64,000 nt of DNA from Ilyonectria destructans (taxonomy: Eukaryota; Ascomycota; Sordariomycetes; Hypocreales; Nectriaceae): NCBI GenBank assembly GCA_020740775.1, contig JAHEWK010000005.1, forward strand, positions 248,001-312,000. Reading direction: 5' to 3'. This document shows, piece after piece, positions 43,536 through 55,690 of this stretch. Each line of letters starts with the position of its first letter. Within the stretch, counting starts at the first letter, position 1. The translations under genes and the position numbers were made by a program. The notes beneath the pieces are model-generated. The model made no database searches. It saw only the letters and a program-made list of their open reading frames with translations, and was not told the origin of the DNA.

Positions 43536-44784
43536 ATGGTGTCCATCAAAGCGCTTCTTGTCTTCCTTGCCCTTGGGGCCGATGTCCTTGCCAAGGACTC
43601 TTACCGACCAGTCGTCTGCTCCACTAAACTTGGCACCAAGTTTGTGAAGTATCCCTCGACCAAGACTTCGACCAAGACCGTGTATTACACTCAAACCGAG
43701 AAGATCTACAAGCGAAATGATGTCACCATCACTCCTCGGGCGATTACGACTACTGTCAGCCAGACCGTGACGGAGACCAGCACTACGACGGCCGAGACGG
43801 AGACGGATACTGCTACCGTGACTGAGACTGGTAAGACTGCGCATGTAGTTTTAGTGCTGTTTCGGTGGCTAACACACACATAGAGACCTCAACAGAAAGC
43901 ACTACGATTACCACCACCTCGACCGACTACGTCACATCCACCGAGTACTCTACCTCCACGTCGACTAGCACAATCCCTACTCCCGCCAGCTTCACCCCCA
44001 TCTCTCAGAGTCCCGGCTACGTTGCCAAGCGAAGCCTTCCCTGCGAACGCCGGGCCGCCGGTGCCAATCCCCCCAAGGGCAACACTCTTCAGTGCAAGAA
44101 GGGTTCTTATCCCATCTTCGGCGTTCACCAATATACTCAGAGTGTCGATTGCACTCGAACCCTTGTGCGCATCGTCAAGAAGACTGTTACAGTTAACCTC
44201 AAGCCTTGCACCACCACCCTTAAGCCCCAGACCTCCACCGCCACCACCACTCTTACTGAGACGGCTACTACCACCGAGTACCCTGCTGATGTTTCGACCA
44301 CCGTCACTACTACGACCTCGACCACCGTTACTGAGACCACTGAGAACACTGAGACGACTAGCATCACCGCTACCTGTGAGTTACACGATCCACAGCCATT
44401 CTGATGATCGGGCTGCTAATATATTACGTAGCTACTATTGAGACTGTGGTCCCTGCTGCGACTCCTTTCTACGCTGCCTGTGGCGCTGAGAACATCATCA
44501 GCACCGCCAACGGTGGCAGGCCTATTACGCTTGTTCAGGCTGCTTCTGGTGGTAACTTCCAGTCAATTGGCAGTTCACAGACTGCTTACAGCTGCTGTGT
44601 TCTCTGCCAATCCACCACCAACTGCCTTGCTTCGATCCTGAGCGGAACTAATTGCTTCGGTCTCATCCGAACTACTTGCGCAGTCGGCCAGCTGGCCTCA
44701 GACAATTACCGCACTGGCAGTGGCACTGCTTTCACAATGAGCAACGGTGCTTGTGGAATGATTACCAATGGTGGCAATCTGTAA
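43536..44784 (+). CDS. secreted Thr-rich surface protein with Apple/PAN-like end
   Basis: Secreted, probably heavily O-glycosylated wall or surface protein of 379 residues. Exons 43536-43830, 43884-44375 and 44432-44784; both introns are phase 1. A signal peptide (MVSIKALLVFLALGADVLA) is followed by Thr/Ser/Glu tracts (about 70-155 and 215-275) separated by a Cys-containing insert with a VAKRS dibasic site. The C-terminal 105 residues have six or more cysteines, with AYSCCVLCQSTTNC and FYAACG, close to Apple/PAN-type modules that bind protein or carbohydrate. No GPI signal is evident at the C-terminus (ends NGGNL). Confidence 0.87.
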
Positions 44785-45242
44785 TAATTTTGTAGTGGGA
44801 TTTACGAATATATGTTTCTTCGGCTGAATTTGTTGAAAATATGCCTTAACCTTCTCAGAGTAGACAGTCTGAACGTGTTTTAGACTGTAAACATTTCTAT
44901 TTCTCCCGGCTCTGCCATTTGTTTTAGATATTTTTATTTATATATTCCAGTTCCTGCCCGAGGAAATCCAATGTTTCAATCTTCTGCGCTTTCATTGTGG
45001 GGCGATGTATTAAGATAATAGACGTCTCGTCAGACCCAACTACGTTCATTCCGTCCTTAATGGTCCAGTGCGATGGGCAAAGCACGAGTGCACCCGAAAA
45101 GTATCGGAGGCAGGCAGATTCAAGACAACCAGTCAATCGCTGAACACGAATACAAAAGGCGTTTAACTTTTGATTAAGGCTAGGAAAAGGAATGTAAATC
45201 ATTATGATCCGCAGTTGCTAGATATAATTTAGTTTAAACGGA

Positions 45243-45761
45243 CTAACTGGGATCTGAACACCCTTTGGTGGTACGAATGTTCCTAGCGTAGTGCCTCAGC
45301 TTACCTCCATCTAAAAGGACTCGTAAACCCCGGCCACTCCTTGTATCTATAGGGTAGAAGAAGCCACTTCCCACACTCGACGGCTCTAATTTCTTTCCTG
45401 GCCTGGCTTCTGTCGTGCTAGGCGTATTAAAGAAGATGTCTTGGAGTGTATATTTTTGTGCTTCTAGCTTTACTGGGGCTGGACGTGTACTTGCTTTGGC
45501 TCGACGGCCTACAGTCTTCATCTACAGCGAGGTTACCGTTACTTACTGAAGTCAGCCTTGTTCCTGCTTACCCACTAACACAAGATCTGCCTCATCACCG
45601 ACATGTGACACCTTGACCCGTCTTTTGTCGATTTGTACAACCATGGATGCTACTTGGAGGAAGTCATCATCAACGTAAATGACTTTCGCTTCCAGCCGAA
45701 GTGTAAGTAGCAGGTCTCCATTCTGATTGAATTTAGGGTTGCGTACCTTGGGTGCTGACAT
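45243..45761 (-). CDS. hypothetical protein, possible BTB-like relic
   Basis: Two frames can be joined: an ATG at 45761 (MSAPKVRNPKFNQNGDLLLT) to about 45573, then 45521-45243, if the donor GTGGGT near 45572 is used (phase 0), giving about 155 residues. The opening resembles the first strand-helix unit of fungal BTB/POZ domains (a DGDLxLxV block followed by a hydrophobic VDDDFLQVASMVV), but the rest does not. The C-terminal part is basic and not recognised. It may be a decayed gene. Confidence 0.25.
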
Positions 45762-46498
45762 CGATCTTGGGTGGACTGTATGAAACTCCCGTTTCTAACT
45801 CGCTAGCTTTAATCGTGTTCATGCGCAGTGTCAATGCCCAATCGACAAAAGTGTCCCTCACCTCCGCGTGCGCCGAGTCCAATTTTCTGCCACCGACATA
45901 ATATGGACTCGGACTTCCACGATATCTGTGCCTGGTATCCAATGCATGCGATTGTCAATCGGCGTGGATGTGTCATCCCCATCCTTGTCGTCCGGCGAGG
46001 AGGAATGACCAAGCTGGAAGAAGGATGCGCTACTCCATTTAGCCTCAGATGGTTTGGGCTTCAGTGAAACTTTCCAAGAGTTGGGAAACGCCTTTTTCTT
46101 ATGCCTGACCCAGTGTATAAATCGTTAGCAATCGTCAACGACTGCATGTTGAGTTCGCAGAACTCTTTCTCAAAAAAGCGCTCCCCAAAAGATACAATTG
46201 GATAATGCCAGACCGCAGTCTGCAGTGCCCGTGACCCAGTTACCTACCTTTCTGACGTCGTATACAGTACTCAGGAATCCCATCCCTCCAATCATATCTC
46301 CTGGAATATGAGACCATCCAACCTCCCGAATTATTTTTTGAGGCAAAGTTGAGTGAACTCTTCAGTCTTCGGTTGCAGGCCCGGGTGCGAACACGGACCG
46401 CAGTGGGCCGAAGAGGTTTGGCACTCTGACTGACATTTAAGCCCAACTTGACAGTATATCCCCAAAAAGAACAAGGACCTCTCCTGAGTTGCTCCATG

Positions 46499-48158
46499 TA
46501 AATACCAAAATACCCCTTGAAGGCGTTCTTGACGGTGTATACCCCAAGCTAACTGTCATCGATATCGATGAATCGACTGGCATTTTCGTTGATGACACTA
46601 AACTTTGCGGAGCTCAAGTTTAGTAAGATTTGTGAAACAGAGTATGTGTCGCGCTTCAGGAGAGAAACCTGACTTGCATTTGCTCTGGAACGCTAGCGAG
46701 TTTCGTCCACTGAACTCGACGTCACAGGCCAAAGACTAGCCTGCAGCTGACGGGACCTTGGTTTAGCACTAGGACCATTGCTAGCATGATAGCCGAATGT
46801 ACCAGACGTGAAATTGACAAAGAATATTGCATTTCTCTGGTGCTTTTCTGAAAAGCTGGAGATGCGAGGCAACCAATCGAGCTTTGATCGACCCGAATCC
46901 AGAAATTGCGTAGTTGAATTCCCGTAAACGCTTGTCTTTGTTTTTCTTAAGAAGGGTTGTCTAGCGGAGCCTGAGAATATAGCTCAAAGTCTCCTCCAAG
47001 ATCCCAATGATCCTGTCATAGCCTTGGAGATCAATGAATACCAGACGGTTGCTCTGTGCTTCTCTTGCCTCCTTCTGGAATATATTTTCGATCCCTCATT
47101 GAAACTGAACCTTTGTGGCCTTTCGTCGATAGGCCACCCAGGTTTAATGATCTCTTCCATGTTCAGAGGGTTTACGCGTAATCCAAGACTGACACTGATG
47201 ATGGTTCGCGAATTTCGACTTGCCCAAGATGCGGTCCCCGACAGAATTGATTTCCAGCGGATCTTTTGGTGGACCACCCAATAGAGCAATGTATCGTTAC
47301 CAGATGATCGAATCTTGATATGCACTGATGGTTGCCCTAATGACGAGGGACTAATGTGTCGAGGCTGTGAGAAGGATACTTTACTACGGCAGACGTCTCT
47401 TCGTATTGCACTAGATTAATTAGGCAGTACCCACCGAACAAGCTAAGGACTCGAAGCTATGGTCTGCCGCGGATCTGAAAATTCCTGATACAGAGGACAC
47501 GAAAGGCATAAGAACCTATACATATCAGGGCCACTTCTTAATGATCATGGGGCACCTTTAGCAAATACGGAAGCCCATGTTTCAAGATCAAGCTGGATCC
47601 TCGGCGCTATCAATAGCGAGATTGTGTACCTGTTGCAGACCTCGAGGCCAACTCAGACAGATGATGGAGGCAATCTTACGATTGTTTTGCCCGCAACAAA
47701 TATGACCACTCCAACTGTGGCAATCAATGGAGCTGGATTACTAGAGACTTTGCTTCGACCGGCTGAAAAGGCCTTCGAAAAACCATCGGCGTTCGCTCAA
47801 AACGGAACAGTGCATAACGCACACGGCAAAGACGGCTAAGCTGTCTTCCCAAACATGAATTATGAAGCAATGAAGACCATTGGCAAACTTCGTGATATCT
47901 ACAAACAGCAATCTTCTGCTAGTGTCGTATCCAATAGTCTGAGTCTGCATGGCTCGGCTCAGATACAGACAACGAGTGGCCAGGAGGCGATTGGTCTTTT
48001 TGGCAAGGCCTAATCTCTGGCGTTGAGAAGTTTATGAATTTAGCCTATGGGATTGGAAGACTTACCGTTAAACCCGCAGGAAAAGTGTGGTCCTTCGCGG
48101 TCAGAACTCCCGAGAAGGCTGTAAAGCTCGGAACTCTTCCAAACACCCAATCAAAATG
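46499..48158 (+). pseudogene. debris of an unrecognised gene
   Basis: Several plus-strand blocks read like protein but are separated by stops and frame changes: PLEGVLDGVYPKLTVIDIDE (46513 onward), a block from about 47624 interrupted by TAA at 47837 and resuming to 48013, then WQGLISGVEKFMNLAYGIG in another frame to a stop at 48158. The family is not recognised. Confidence 0.35.
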
Positions 48159-48371
48159 AATCGGCTTGTTGCCGGCATGTGAGTACAATTCTTATCCATA
48201 CCGCTGGTGTCAATCAGGCTACTTCGTATGTACTCTGCCCTGCAGGTCTCGGCGGCTATCCTCGGGTTCATTGTGTACAGGTACTAAAGCGGAGATGGCC
48301 GTAGCTCTTATTGACTAGATCGGACTCTTGCGATAGGAGTCAATTAGTCTAACGATTTAACGTAAGCGTCC

Positions 48372-48525
48372 TTTACATAGTGAGGTGATGGACCCGTTAC
48401 GGTTAAATTGATCAGCGCAATAGTGCTCAAAGCGATGAAGATCATGTTCTTCCTTGCTTGGGCCCGGATCGGCCGGCCCCGTCTTAGAGGGGTTTTCTGA
48501 ACCCCTTACTGCCTAAGGTCATGGT
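48372..48525. repeat. dispersed repeat, copy 2
   Basis: Diverged second copy of the 32964-33112 repeat, 15.4 kb away in the same orientation. Confidence 0.6.
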
Positions 48526-49110
48526 ATCAATCTATCAGAGGTTCCGTAATATAGAGTCATCTTCCAACATTGCCTCAGAGATCAATAAAGCGATGTCTTG
48601 CGTCCATTAAGTAATATTCTATGAGTGCTTAGGGGCTTTGCTTTACCAGACCATTGAAGAATGGAGTAGATACCTCGTCAATAGATCCTGTTCCAGGGAT
48701 GGGGTGAGGTTCTATTTCTACACTGCTCTTTCGTGAGACGCCTCGAATGATTTGATACGAAATTGTTCGGGGGAGATGTGATGCCTGAGCGTGATTGAAG
48801 ATTTGGAATAGCAACCGGCTTCTTACATCTGCGGATACTTTTAACTATGCTAAAATTGAAGGTATTCTCCTTGAAGAATCCAAAACACTCCCATAAACGA
48901 GGCTTCCATGCTCCGAGGCTCAACCTTGCAACAGCTTGAGGGTTGATCTCAGCTCGGATGGAGACAGTTCAACTTCCTATATCATGATAAATACAGGCTC
49001 AAGTTTGATTCGCTCCACGCTACCAATAACCGTTATCAGATATGACTCGTAACCACATTCCCTAGCATAACCCTGACCATACTCCTGACATAAACCTGGG
49101 GACTTGTTTA

Positions 49111-50247
49111 TCAGTTGGTTCCAGCCCGACTCTTCCAGCCCGTCATCGATGACGAACTTCTTAACGAGCTTGAAGTGGTAGTAAGCATCGCAGGCGTAGT
49201 ACCCTCCAGCCTCTGGTGCATATCGAACTCCTTCAAAAATGTGTAGACACTGCCGAGCGGCATGTATTCAAGCAACGGCCTGAGTTCATCTGGGAACATG
49301 TCGGCCCCGTGGTCTTTGATGTCCTCATTGACACGGTTGATCCTCAGCACCTGCATCCAGGACACGATGTCGTCGGCTAGTAGAAAAGCCGGGAACCGAG
49401 CCTTGGCCATATCTTCGAGGATCCACGTGTTTCGGAAGTACGGCCTGTTGAGGAATCCCGAGATGGCCTTGTAGCTCGGCACTTCACGCGGATCTGTAAT
49501 GCCTTCGGGAATATCGCTCAAGTGAGCGACGGGCCCCATCCACTGCATGATAGGGGCGTAGTTCTCCGGGTGGAGCTCCCGGTCACCCGGTTCGCCGAAT
49601 GTGAGAGGCATGCATTTATCCCACGCGCGGATGATGTCGATGGCGAGATCAGAAGTCGGGTCTTTTGGCCCCAACCAGCCAACTACCATCTTGGCGTGGC
49701 GGTATGCGAATGCTGTCTGCGAGAGCCGCTCGGATGCCTCACGCGCGTCCCGCCTGTTGATACATAGTAAATCAAGCCATATGCGCAGAGGGGGTCGCGT
49801 AGTGCCCGACTTGGACGGTTCGGCGAAGATGTGTCGTACGTTCTTGAGGAGGGAGCGCAGCCAGCTAGGCGGCTTCTTGGGGGGCAGCGGCGGATGTGGT
49901 TTGGTCCGGCTTTGTTGGAGCTGAAGATCTGCTGAAGAACCATCTGGAGTTGGCGGCGATGCTGATAAAAAGACGGCTCGGACGTATCGCAGCGCCTCGG
50001 CGACGTGGACGGGTATTGCAACCCTGGAGCCGTTAAGGACGATGAACTCAGTAACGGCGATGTCACCGTAGAGCGCCGAGAGGCCAATGAACTCGGACGA
50101 ATCGCTTAGGCTCTCATGCACCAAGCGGCACACGACCTGCTCGTTGATGTTGTTGGTTGAGGTCGGCTGCAGCTCGAGTAGCCGCACCTCATTTTCGCTT
50201 CGATTGAGCGAGCGGTACCGGATTGACGTCATGCCTTCTTGAGGCAT
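49111..50247 (-). CDS. HET-domain (heterokaryon incompatibility) protein, probably frameshifted at the end
   Basis: Member of the HET family, whose domain triggers cell death when incompatible fungal cells fuse. Single exon, 378 residues from the ATG at 50247. The domain runs from about residue 50: EFIGLSALYGD, a variable insert, then IWLDLLCINRRDAREASE and AFAYRHAKMVVGWLG, all standard HET blocks; the catalytic-like core LDLLCINR is intact. After EFDMHQRLEG (about residue 333) the frame becomes Ser/Thr low complexity and ends. The -1/+2 frame on the same strand continues with protein-like composition for about 50 codons, so one base is probably missing in a G run near 49199-49204. Downstream HET partners (NACHT, TPR, WD) are not present. 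Confidence 0.85.
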   Translation of the reverse strand: MPQEGMTSIRYRSLNRSENEVRLLELQPTSTNNINEQVVCRLVHESLSDSSEFIGLSALYGDIAVTEFIVLNGSRVAIPVHVAEALRYVRAVFLSASPPTPDGSSADLQLQQSRTKPHPPLPPKKPPSWLRSLLKNVRHIFAEPSKSGTTRPPLRIWLDLLCINRRDAREASERLSQTAFAYRHAKMVVGWLGPKDPTSDLAIDIIRAWDKCMPLTFGEPGDRELHPENYAPIMQWMGPVAHLSDIPEGITDPREVPSYKAISGFLNRPYFRNTWILEDMAKARFPAFLLADDIVSWMQVLRINRVNEDIKDHGADMFPDELRPLLEYMPLGSVYTFLKEFDMHQRLEGTTPAMLTTTSSSLRSSSSMTGWKSRAGTN

Positions 50248-52110
50248 CGTTTCGGTCTAATAAGCTGCATGGCCTTTATGCAGGTCTATTTTGAGGCAGT
50301 GTTGGTGACAGTTCGGTGGGTGGGTGTGAGCTTTTCAAGGCTGTTCCATGCGGGAAAGAAAGGCGGTACCCAATTTTTATCATTATAATTACGACTGCCA
50401 TGGCACTTATGATAACAGCGGTCAGGCTATTTCTGAGCTAACAACATGACAAGGCCCCGTGAGTAGGGTCCCCAAGGCTGTGCCGCATTAGGCGAGGGCT
50501 ATAATGAACGCGGCCTGATCAGCAGAAGGGATTGCACAATTTGAACTAGGCCCACCAGCTAGCTGAAGTCTGTATTCTGTACCCTGACGCCTGAATCATC
50601 AGATGGTTCAGCCCTTGGAGTTGGAGCCCGCAACATGTTTAACAGCCGTGATTCCCTGTTTCCTACACAAACATTGGTGTCAATGCTTCATCCACCTTGC
50701 CAGCCCCTTTCTTACCAGAGAGAACCCTGTGCAATAGGGCGTTGTTGCTATACCAGCCCTACTACAAGGGTTGTCGTATCGAAGGGATCTAGAACATCCT
50801 GCCTGCCGCGACCTTGCCTGCCGAGATCGATAGGATTTATCTGGCTAGGGGCCATGGGATTAGCATGAAGCCTTCACATACCTAAGCCCTGGACGCCGGA
50901 GAAGCTCTAGTTTCAGGGTCCAGTCCGAAGGTATCCACATGTCTGGGTTATCAGAGATGGCTACTGTAGCAGCCATCGATTAGATAGAAACCGAAAGCTT
51001 CTACGCGAGCCAAATGCGTCTTTCCTCGTGAAATCCATCAAATATCTTCTAAGTGATAGTAATAATGGCGTTGTTGGAAGTCATAGTGATGTTCAGGTGG
51101 ACAGGAACAGGAGAATCGGCACTCTAGAAACACGCCATGCGAGAGTGAGTGAACGTATCATGTATCAACGGAGCAGACTACATCTGCTCCTCAACTACTG
51201 CAATGCTCGTGAGCAAACCAAACCAAACCATCAAACATGCCATACGGAGTAGTTACCCCATAACTAGGGTGGCGAATACTGGAGTATCTCACCGCTTCAC
51301 ACAACAAACAACGCATACATGCTACTATTCCCAAGTCGGCCAAAGCCGTGCTAGTAGGATTACTAGTGTGACTCCAGAACCCTGGTAACGGGGTTCCGAC
51401 TGAAGTTCTCACGAGAAAGGCCAGACGCCTTAGAGTAAACATTCCATAGATGTTATCAACTATGCTTAAATTTTTACAGATGAAAGACAAGGCGGCAATT
51501 CAAAAACTGTGGCCTCATTCCCCTAGTAGTTAAATTTATTTAATTTTGTTCCTTTATCTTACGATGCTCCTAATCCAGGATGCTTCTTCCTCATTGTGGA
51601 GAAGAACAAGGAATCAAACAGGGAAGCCTTGTTAGACCCCTGCTAAATGCCTGCTAATGCCTGCTCGATATCTTCCACTATTCTGGGTGCACCCTCTCCA
51701 CACCTCCCCAGCAATGGGATTGGATACTTCCGTATCGTGCGTCGTAAGTGTTCGCCGATGACAGGCGACTGTATCAACGAGTGCGCGCTAATTGGCTACA
51801 GTATAGAACGGATACCCAGTATGTTAGCCCATGACCAGACCAAGAGGATAAGTGATTTGCAGAGGGGAGAGCTCTTATTTCAAAATGTGAGGGATTTCGT
51901 GACCGAGTTTGAAGTACAAGCGAGCATAGATCATCCTCCTATTTTACTGTATTGAGAGACTCCTCCGGTCTGCAATCGCGGCCTTCGGGCGTGAAGACGG
52001 AGCATGTAGAACTGTGACTCTCTTCCAGGATCGTATAAATTAGCAGAGGGATCCAACGCTCGGATCACTCCTGGACCACAAATCTCTGTAATTTCCCAGT
52101 GTCGATCGCA
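50248..52110. other. 1.9-kb intergenic between divergent genes
   Basis: Upstream regions of the HET gene (-) and the 564-residue gene (+). A CAG immediately before 52100 looks like a splice acceptor, so the plus-strand gene could have a leader intron. No other gene is supported. Confidence 0.4.
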
Positions 52111-53805
52111 ATGGTTCTCCCCTGGTGTTTATCCTGGTCTCACCAGAGCTACTGGGACGAGTTTTCCCTGAAGGGGCTCAAGATCAAGGCCAAAAAGCCG
52201 AAAAACGACGCTTTCCAGGGTAGTCCAGCTGGGATTCCCCCGTATTTCTGGAACAAGGGCCTCCGGAACCGTTTCAAGAGGCTTCTAGGTCGGAAGCTGA
52301 GACGAGACCCTTTCCCTGTGCACGTGGGTTACTCAGAAGCGAGAAGTCTAATTGGAGATGGGACTGTGGCGGAATTGGAAGCCCTGTCCCTAGAGGCTCG
52401 AGACTTGGTGATCCAAGTGTTTGAAGACGCCAAAGACGCCACCGAGGCGTCTGACAGGTCGGCACTAGACGAAGCATCGTCATTGTCCTCCACAGAATCA
52501 GGACCCCGGCTAGTCTCTCTGCGGCTGTCGTCTGACCTCGAGAGCTGGAAAACAACACAACACGCAGCTGGCAACATCTTGCCGCCGAAAGGACACGGGT
52601 TGGCGCAGGCTTCTGACACGCTGCTTGCAATATTCGGAGCAGCGGGCTGGCCCGAAGCCTTGAAGACGAACAATGCGCTCTTCGGCTGTGGCATCGCCAG
52701 CTTGCTGATGGGAGCTGCCGACGCGCCAACCATGTTCTCCAACTACGTGACTGACATGGCCTTCTACTACGAGCACGGCTACAACTACGTCTTCCCGTCG
52801 TTAGAACCGCTATTCGAGAAAGGCCTGGACGATCCGCATGCGCTACGAACTCCGGGGGGGCGTCAGCGGCGTGGCGCCGTCCGCACCGGCAAGCGCTACG
52901 TCCAGGGCAAGATCGCGCTAGAGAAAGAGCACAAGGCCGATTTGACGAACCGATCGGCGCGACTAAGCCGGAAGACGGCGCAAATCATCTCCCTGTCGGA
53001 GAGCAGCCTGCTGGGAATGGCGGCCGAGGCGACGGCGCGCGGCTTCGACGCTGCCGCCGTCATGAGCGACTTGGTGTTTAGCTCGCCGGGCACCGATGTT
53101 GTCGACGTTGGGTGTGACCTGGTCAATTCCGAGGTCATGAACTCGTTTCTGAATGTGACGGACATTACAGACACCGGCATCGTGAGCGAAGAGGTGCTGC
53201 GCCGGGTGTACGATGCCTACGCCGCGACGGGAGCCCGCATGTTGACTCAAAGATGGCATGAGCCCGTCGCCAGGATGTGCGCCGCGCTGTACACATGGCA
53301 TATTCAAAACGACCGCCACATGTTCTTCCGCCGCGCCCTTCTGGGCTGGTCCAAAGCCCGCAAAACGCCGGCCAAGCCTCAGTGCGAGGCGGATTTCGAC
53401 GAGGTGTTTGACAAGACGTACCACACTACGGGCTTCTCGAGACCTCTTGATCCCAAATATGCGTGCTCCGGCGAAGACACGTGTGATCACGTCGATCATT
53501 TCCTCCAGCGCCATGAGGATGAGCCGATACTCAAGGAGCTGTGGTGGTTTCTTGTCTTAGGCCCGCTGGAGTATGTCAGGGGAGGCCAGGTTGATGAACG
53601 GCGCGAGCAAGACCTTGCCGAGGGCTCGCGGCTACGGATGGCCCAGCTGTTCACGCGAGGCCGAGTACTGGAAATGGTCTGGCTCATTGCTCATGCAAAC
53701 CACCATGCCTGGCAGGTCAATTACCTGTTTGAGGCCGCCATGTTCGGCAGCATACTTGACGGGGGCACACTTGCTGGCAAGCTCGACAGGCAGGAAGAGA
53801 GCTAG
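52111..53805 (+). CDS. unrecognised 564-residue protein
   Basis: I do not recognise the family. The frame runs uninterrupted from ATG 52111; the open frame extends 12 nt upstream to a GTG but no earlier ATG exists. No signal peptide or clear membrane helix is seen. The N-terminal 70 residues are basic (KAKKPKND, RNRFKRLLGRKLRRD), then a conserved-looking VHVGYSEARSLIG. An acidic Ser-rich linker lies at about 110-135. The C-terminal 380 residues are helical, with VVDVGCDLVNSEVMNSFLNV, RWHEPVARMCAALYTWHIQN and a His cluster LIAHANHHAWQVNY. Two Cys pairs in CSGEDTCDHVDHF could bind metal. Codon use is GC-rich and consistent with a working gene. Confidence 0.75.
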   Translation: MVLPWCLSWSHQSYWDEFSLKGLKIKAKKPKNDAFQGSPAGIPPYFWNKGLRNRFKRLLGRKLRRDPFPVHVGYSEARSLIGDGTVAELEALSLEARDLVIQVFEDAKDATEASDRSALDEASSLSSTESGPRLVSLRLSSDLESWKTTQHAAGNILPPKGHGLAQASDTLLAIFGAAGWPEALKTNNALFGCGIASLLMGAADAPTMFSNYVTDMAFYYEHGYNYVFPSLEPLFEKGLDDPHALRTPGGRQRRGAVRTGKRYVQGKIALEKEHKADLTNRSARLSRKTAQIISLSESSLLGMAAEATARGFDAAAVMSDLVFSSPGTDVVDVGCDLVNSEVMNSFLNVTDITDTGIVSEEVLRRVYDAYAATGARMLTQRWHEPVARMCAALYTWHIQNDRHMFFRRALLGWSKARKTPAKPQCEADFDEVFDKTYHTTGFSRPLDPKYACSGEDTCDHVDHFLQRHEDEPILKELWWFLVLGPLEYVRGGQVDERREQDLAEGSRLRMAQLFTRGRVLEMVWLIAHANHHAWQVNYLFEAAMFGSILDGGTLAGKLDRQEES

Positions 53806-55690
53806 TCGTGGCACATGGAGCTTATGTCCTTGGCCTTCCAATTGGCCAATGATGTTTGCTCGGGGCTGAGGTCTAACCGGCCGTATGGGAGTCCTATCAT
53901 GTTGTAGGACGAGTCGGTGGTGGGGATCGTTGTGATTTATCGTTCAACTGCATGTAGGCTGCGAGTTCTGGACTATTGTCCTCGGAGGCTGGGAGGCATC
54001 ATTGCTTACTAGCTTAGCGTCGTGAATAGAATTATTTTTGCTTCAACCGTCACCGAAGTGGCCATCGGCAGTGTCCCGACGATTTGACGGAGTGACGTTT
54101 CATATATGCCGTACTAGAGAAGTAAATGAGTAGCTATGACAAGCATGAAGTTGGAGACCGCTTTAGCGATATAATAAACTGACTTAAGGGCTTGGGGTCA
54201 CAGCACAGAACGTTGAGCTACAGAATGGGTACAGAATGGGTTGACTTGAGACTAACTGTGCGCAGATGCCGGCGTTGGAGAGGTTGTAAAACAGTTTTTA
54301 AGAATGCTTAGGTGTGAGATAGTAATTCTTGACAAAAAGCAGGTAGAAATGTCAGAGCCGAATTGGCAAGGGTGTTTTGACCGCCGACTGAAGAGATTGA
54401 TTGGAGGAGTTACTTTTCTCTGTGCTCCTGAATGAGGCACAGCCTAGTACCCTCTCCGACTCCTACAATGCCTTTTGGGTCTCGGTATTACACTATGTTT
54501 GGGGTCCATGACGCTGAAACCCGCCGAATTTGAATGTGTTCTGGATAAATCATCAAAACTCCCACCAATAACATCATCCATGCCATCACCCGAAGCCTCA
54601 CAGCTCATTGGGAACTCTCAGATTGTGGGGCCTGAGACTTTTACCTGTGACTAGCTTTCTTGAACATGATTATATCACGGCATGGTCGCAGTCCGTTGCG
54701 GGAGGAAGACAGGCGCCCCCCTAGCATAAACACCATCCTAACAAACGAGTTGGTTGTATAATTCTTCATCGAATTTGCATAGCTAAAGTAAAGTCTCAGT
54801 ACGTATTGTAAAATTCATGTATTTTAACTTTACACTACTAATTATTCTGCAATACTAAGAATGCCACTGCATGTTAGCTGCATCAATGTCGGCTTCCACT
54901 ACGGCGACCAGGGAGGAGGGGCTAAGGTCTCGAAGGCGAGAGCAGATGCAGTGCAAGAATAATCTAGAAGTGACGACATCAAAAGAGAACGGAAGAAAGT
55001 CTACCGGGAACGCTAATAAATCTGTCATGCTTATTTGAAACTGTAAAATGACTGGTCTATGATTATCTAGCCCTGGACTTGCCCCCGCACGGGGGGTGAC
55101 TGAAGTTTGGGACGGCATTCGGATGATGTCAAATATTATTTCGATAAGCCATGCCAAGGTTTCCGAGGTTGTGAAAATGTAACATAAATACCATCTAGCA
55201 GAAACACCGGAGAAGTCGGTCAGTGTTCCGAATGCTTGGCGTGAGAGGAAAGCACATGACCCATGAGACTCGGGATGCTGAGCCGGACATGAATCCCAAA
55301 TTCGATTGCAATTGGTTCATGTATAGCCTAAAACTTTATTTACACGAATATAAGTTACATTGAAACACCCTTCAGCGATGAACACATCGCGGGTGGCGTG
55401 ATTGGACCTGGCACTGATCTAACTAGTGCTCGTTTCGTCAGAAGTATTTCGGATGCTGCGTCTCCTTGGAAAATTGCTCCGTTTTGGGGTTCAGCGCTGC
55501 TCCGTCCACCAAAATCGGAATTGGACTTTGAATTGTTTGGAAATGTCCACGCAGATGCTTGGAATCTATGCTGTGAAGACATGAATATAAAACCCCTTCC
55601 CCGTGGAATACATAACCAGCTGGACAACACGGCCTTCGTCCTTCATTCCAATCATCGCCAATCCTACATTATCTGCTCAACTCATTTCAA
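53806..55690. other. 1.9-kb intergenic
   Basis: 3' flank of the 564-residue gene and promoter of the LPMO. TATAAAA lies at about 55587, some 105 bp upstream of the LPMO ATG. The minus-strand frame at 54855-55157 has no recognisable content. Confidence 0.45.

Larger units (their letters stand above)
44785..49110. other. 4.3 kb of degenerate sequence
   Basis: Contains a possible small BTB-like gene (45243-45761), debris of a plus-strand gene (46499-48158), and the second copy of the dispersed repeat. The rest, including 48526-49110, shows nothing recognisable. Confidence 0.45.

Noticed and set aside
54855..55157. Minus-strand 100-codon frame as a gene
   Set aside because: No domain, no splice partners, and composition like surrounding non-coding DNA.
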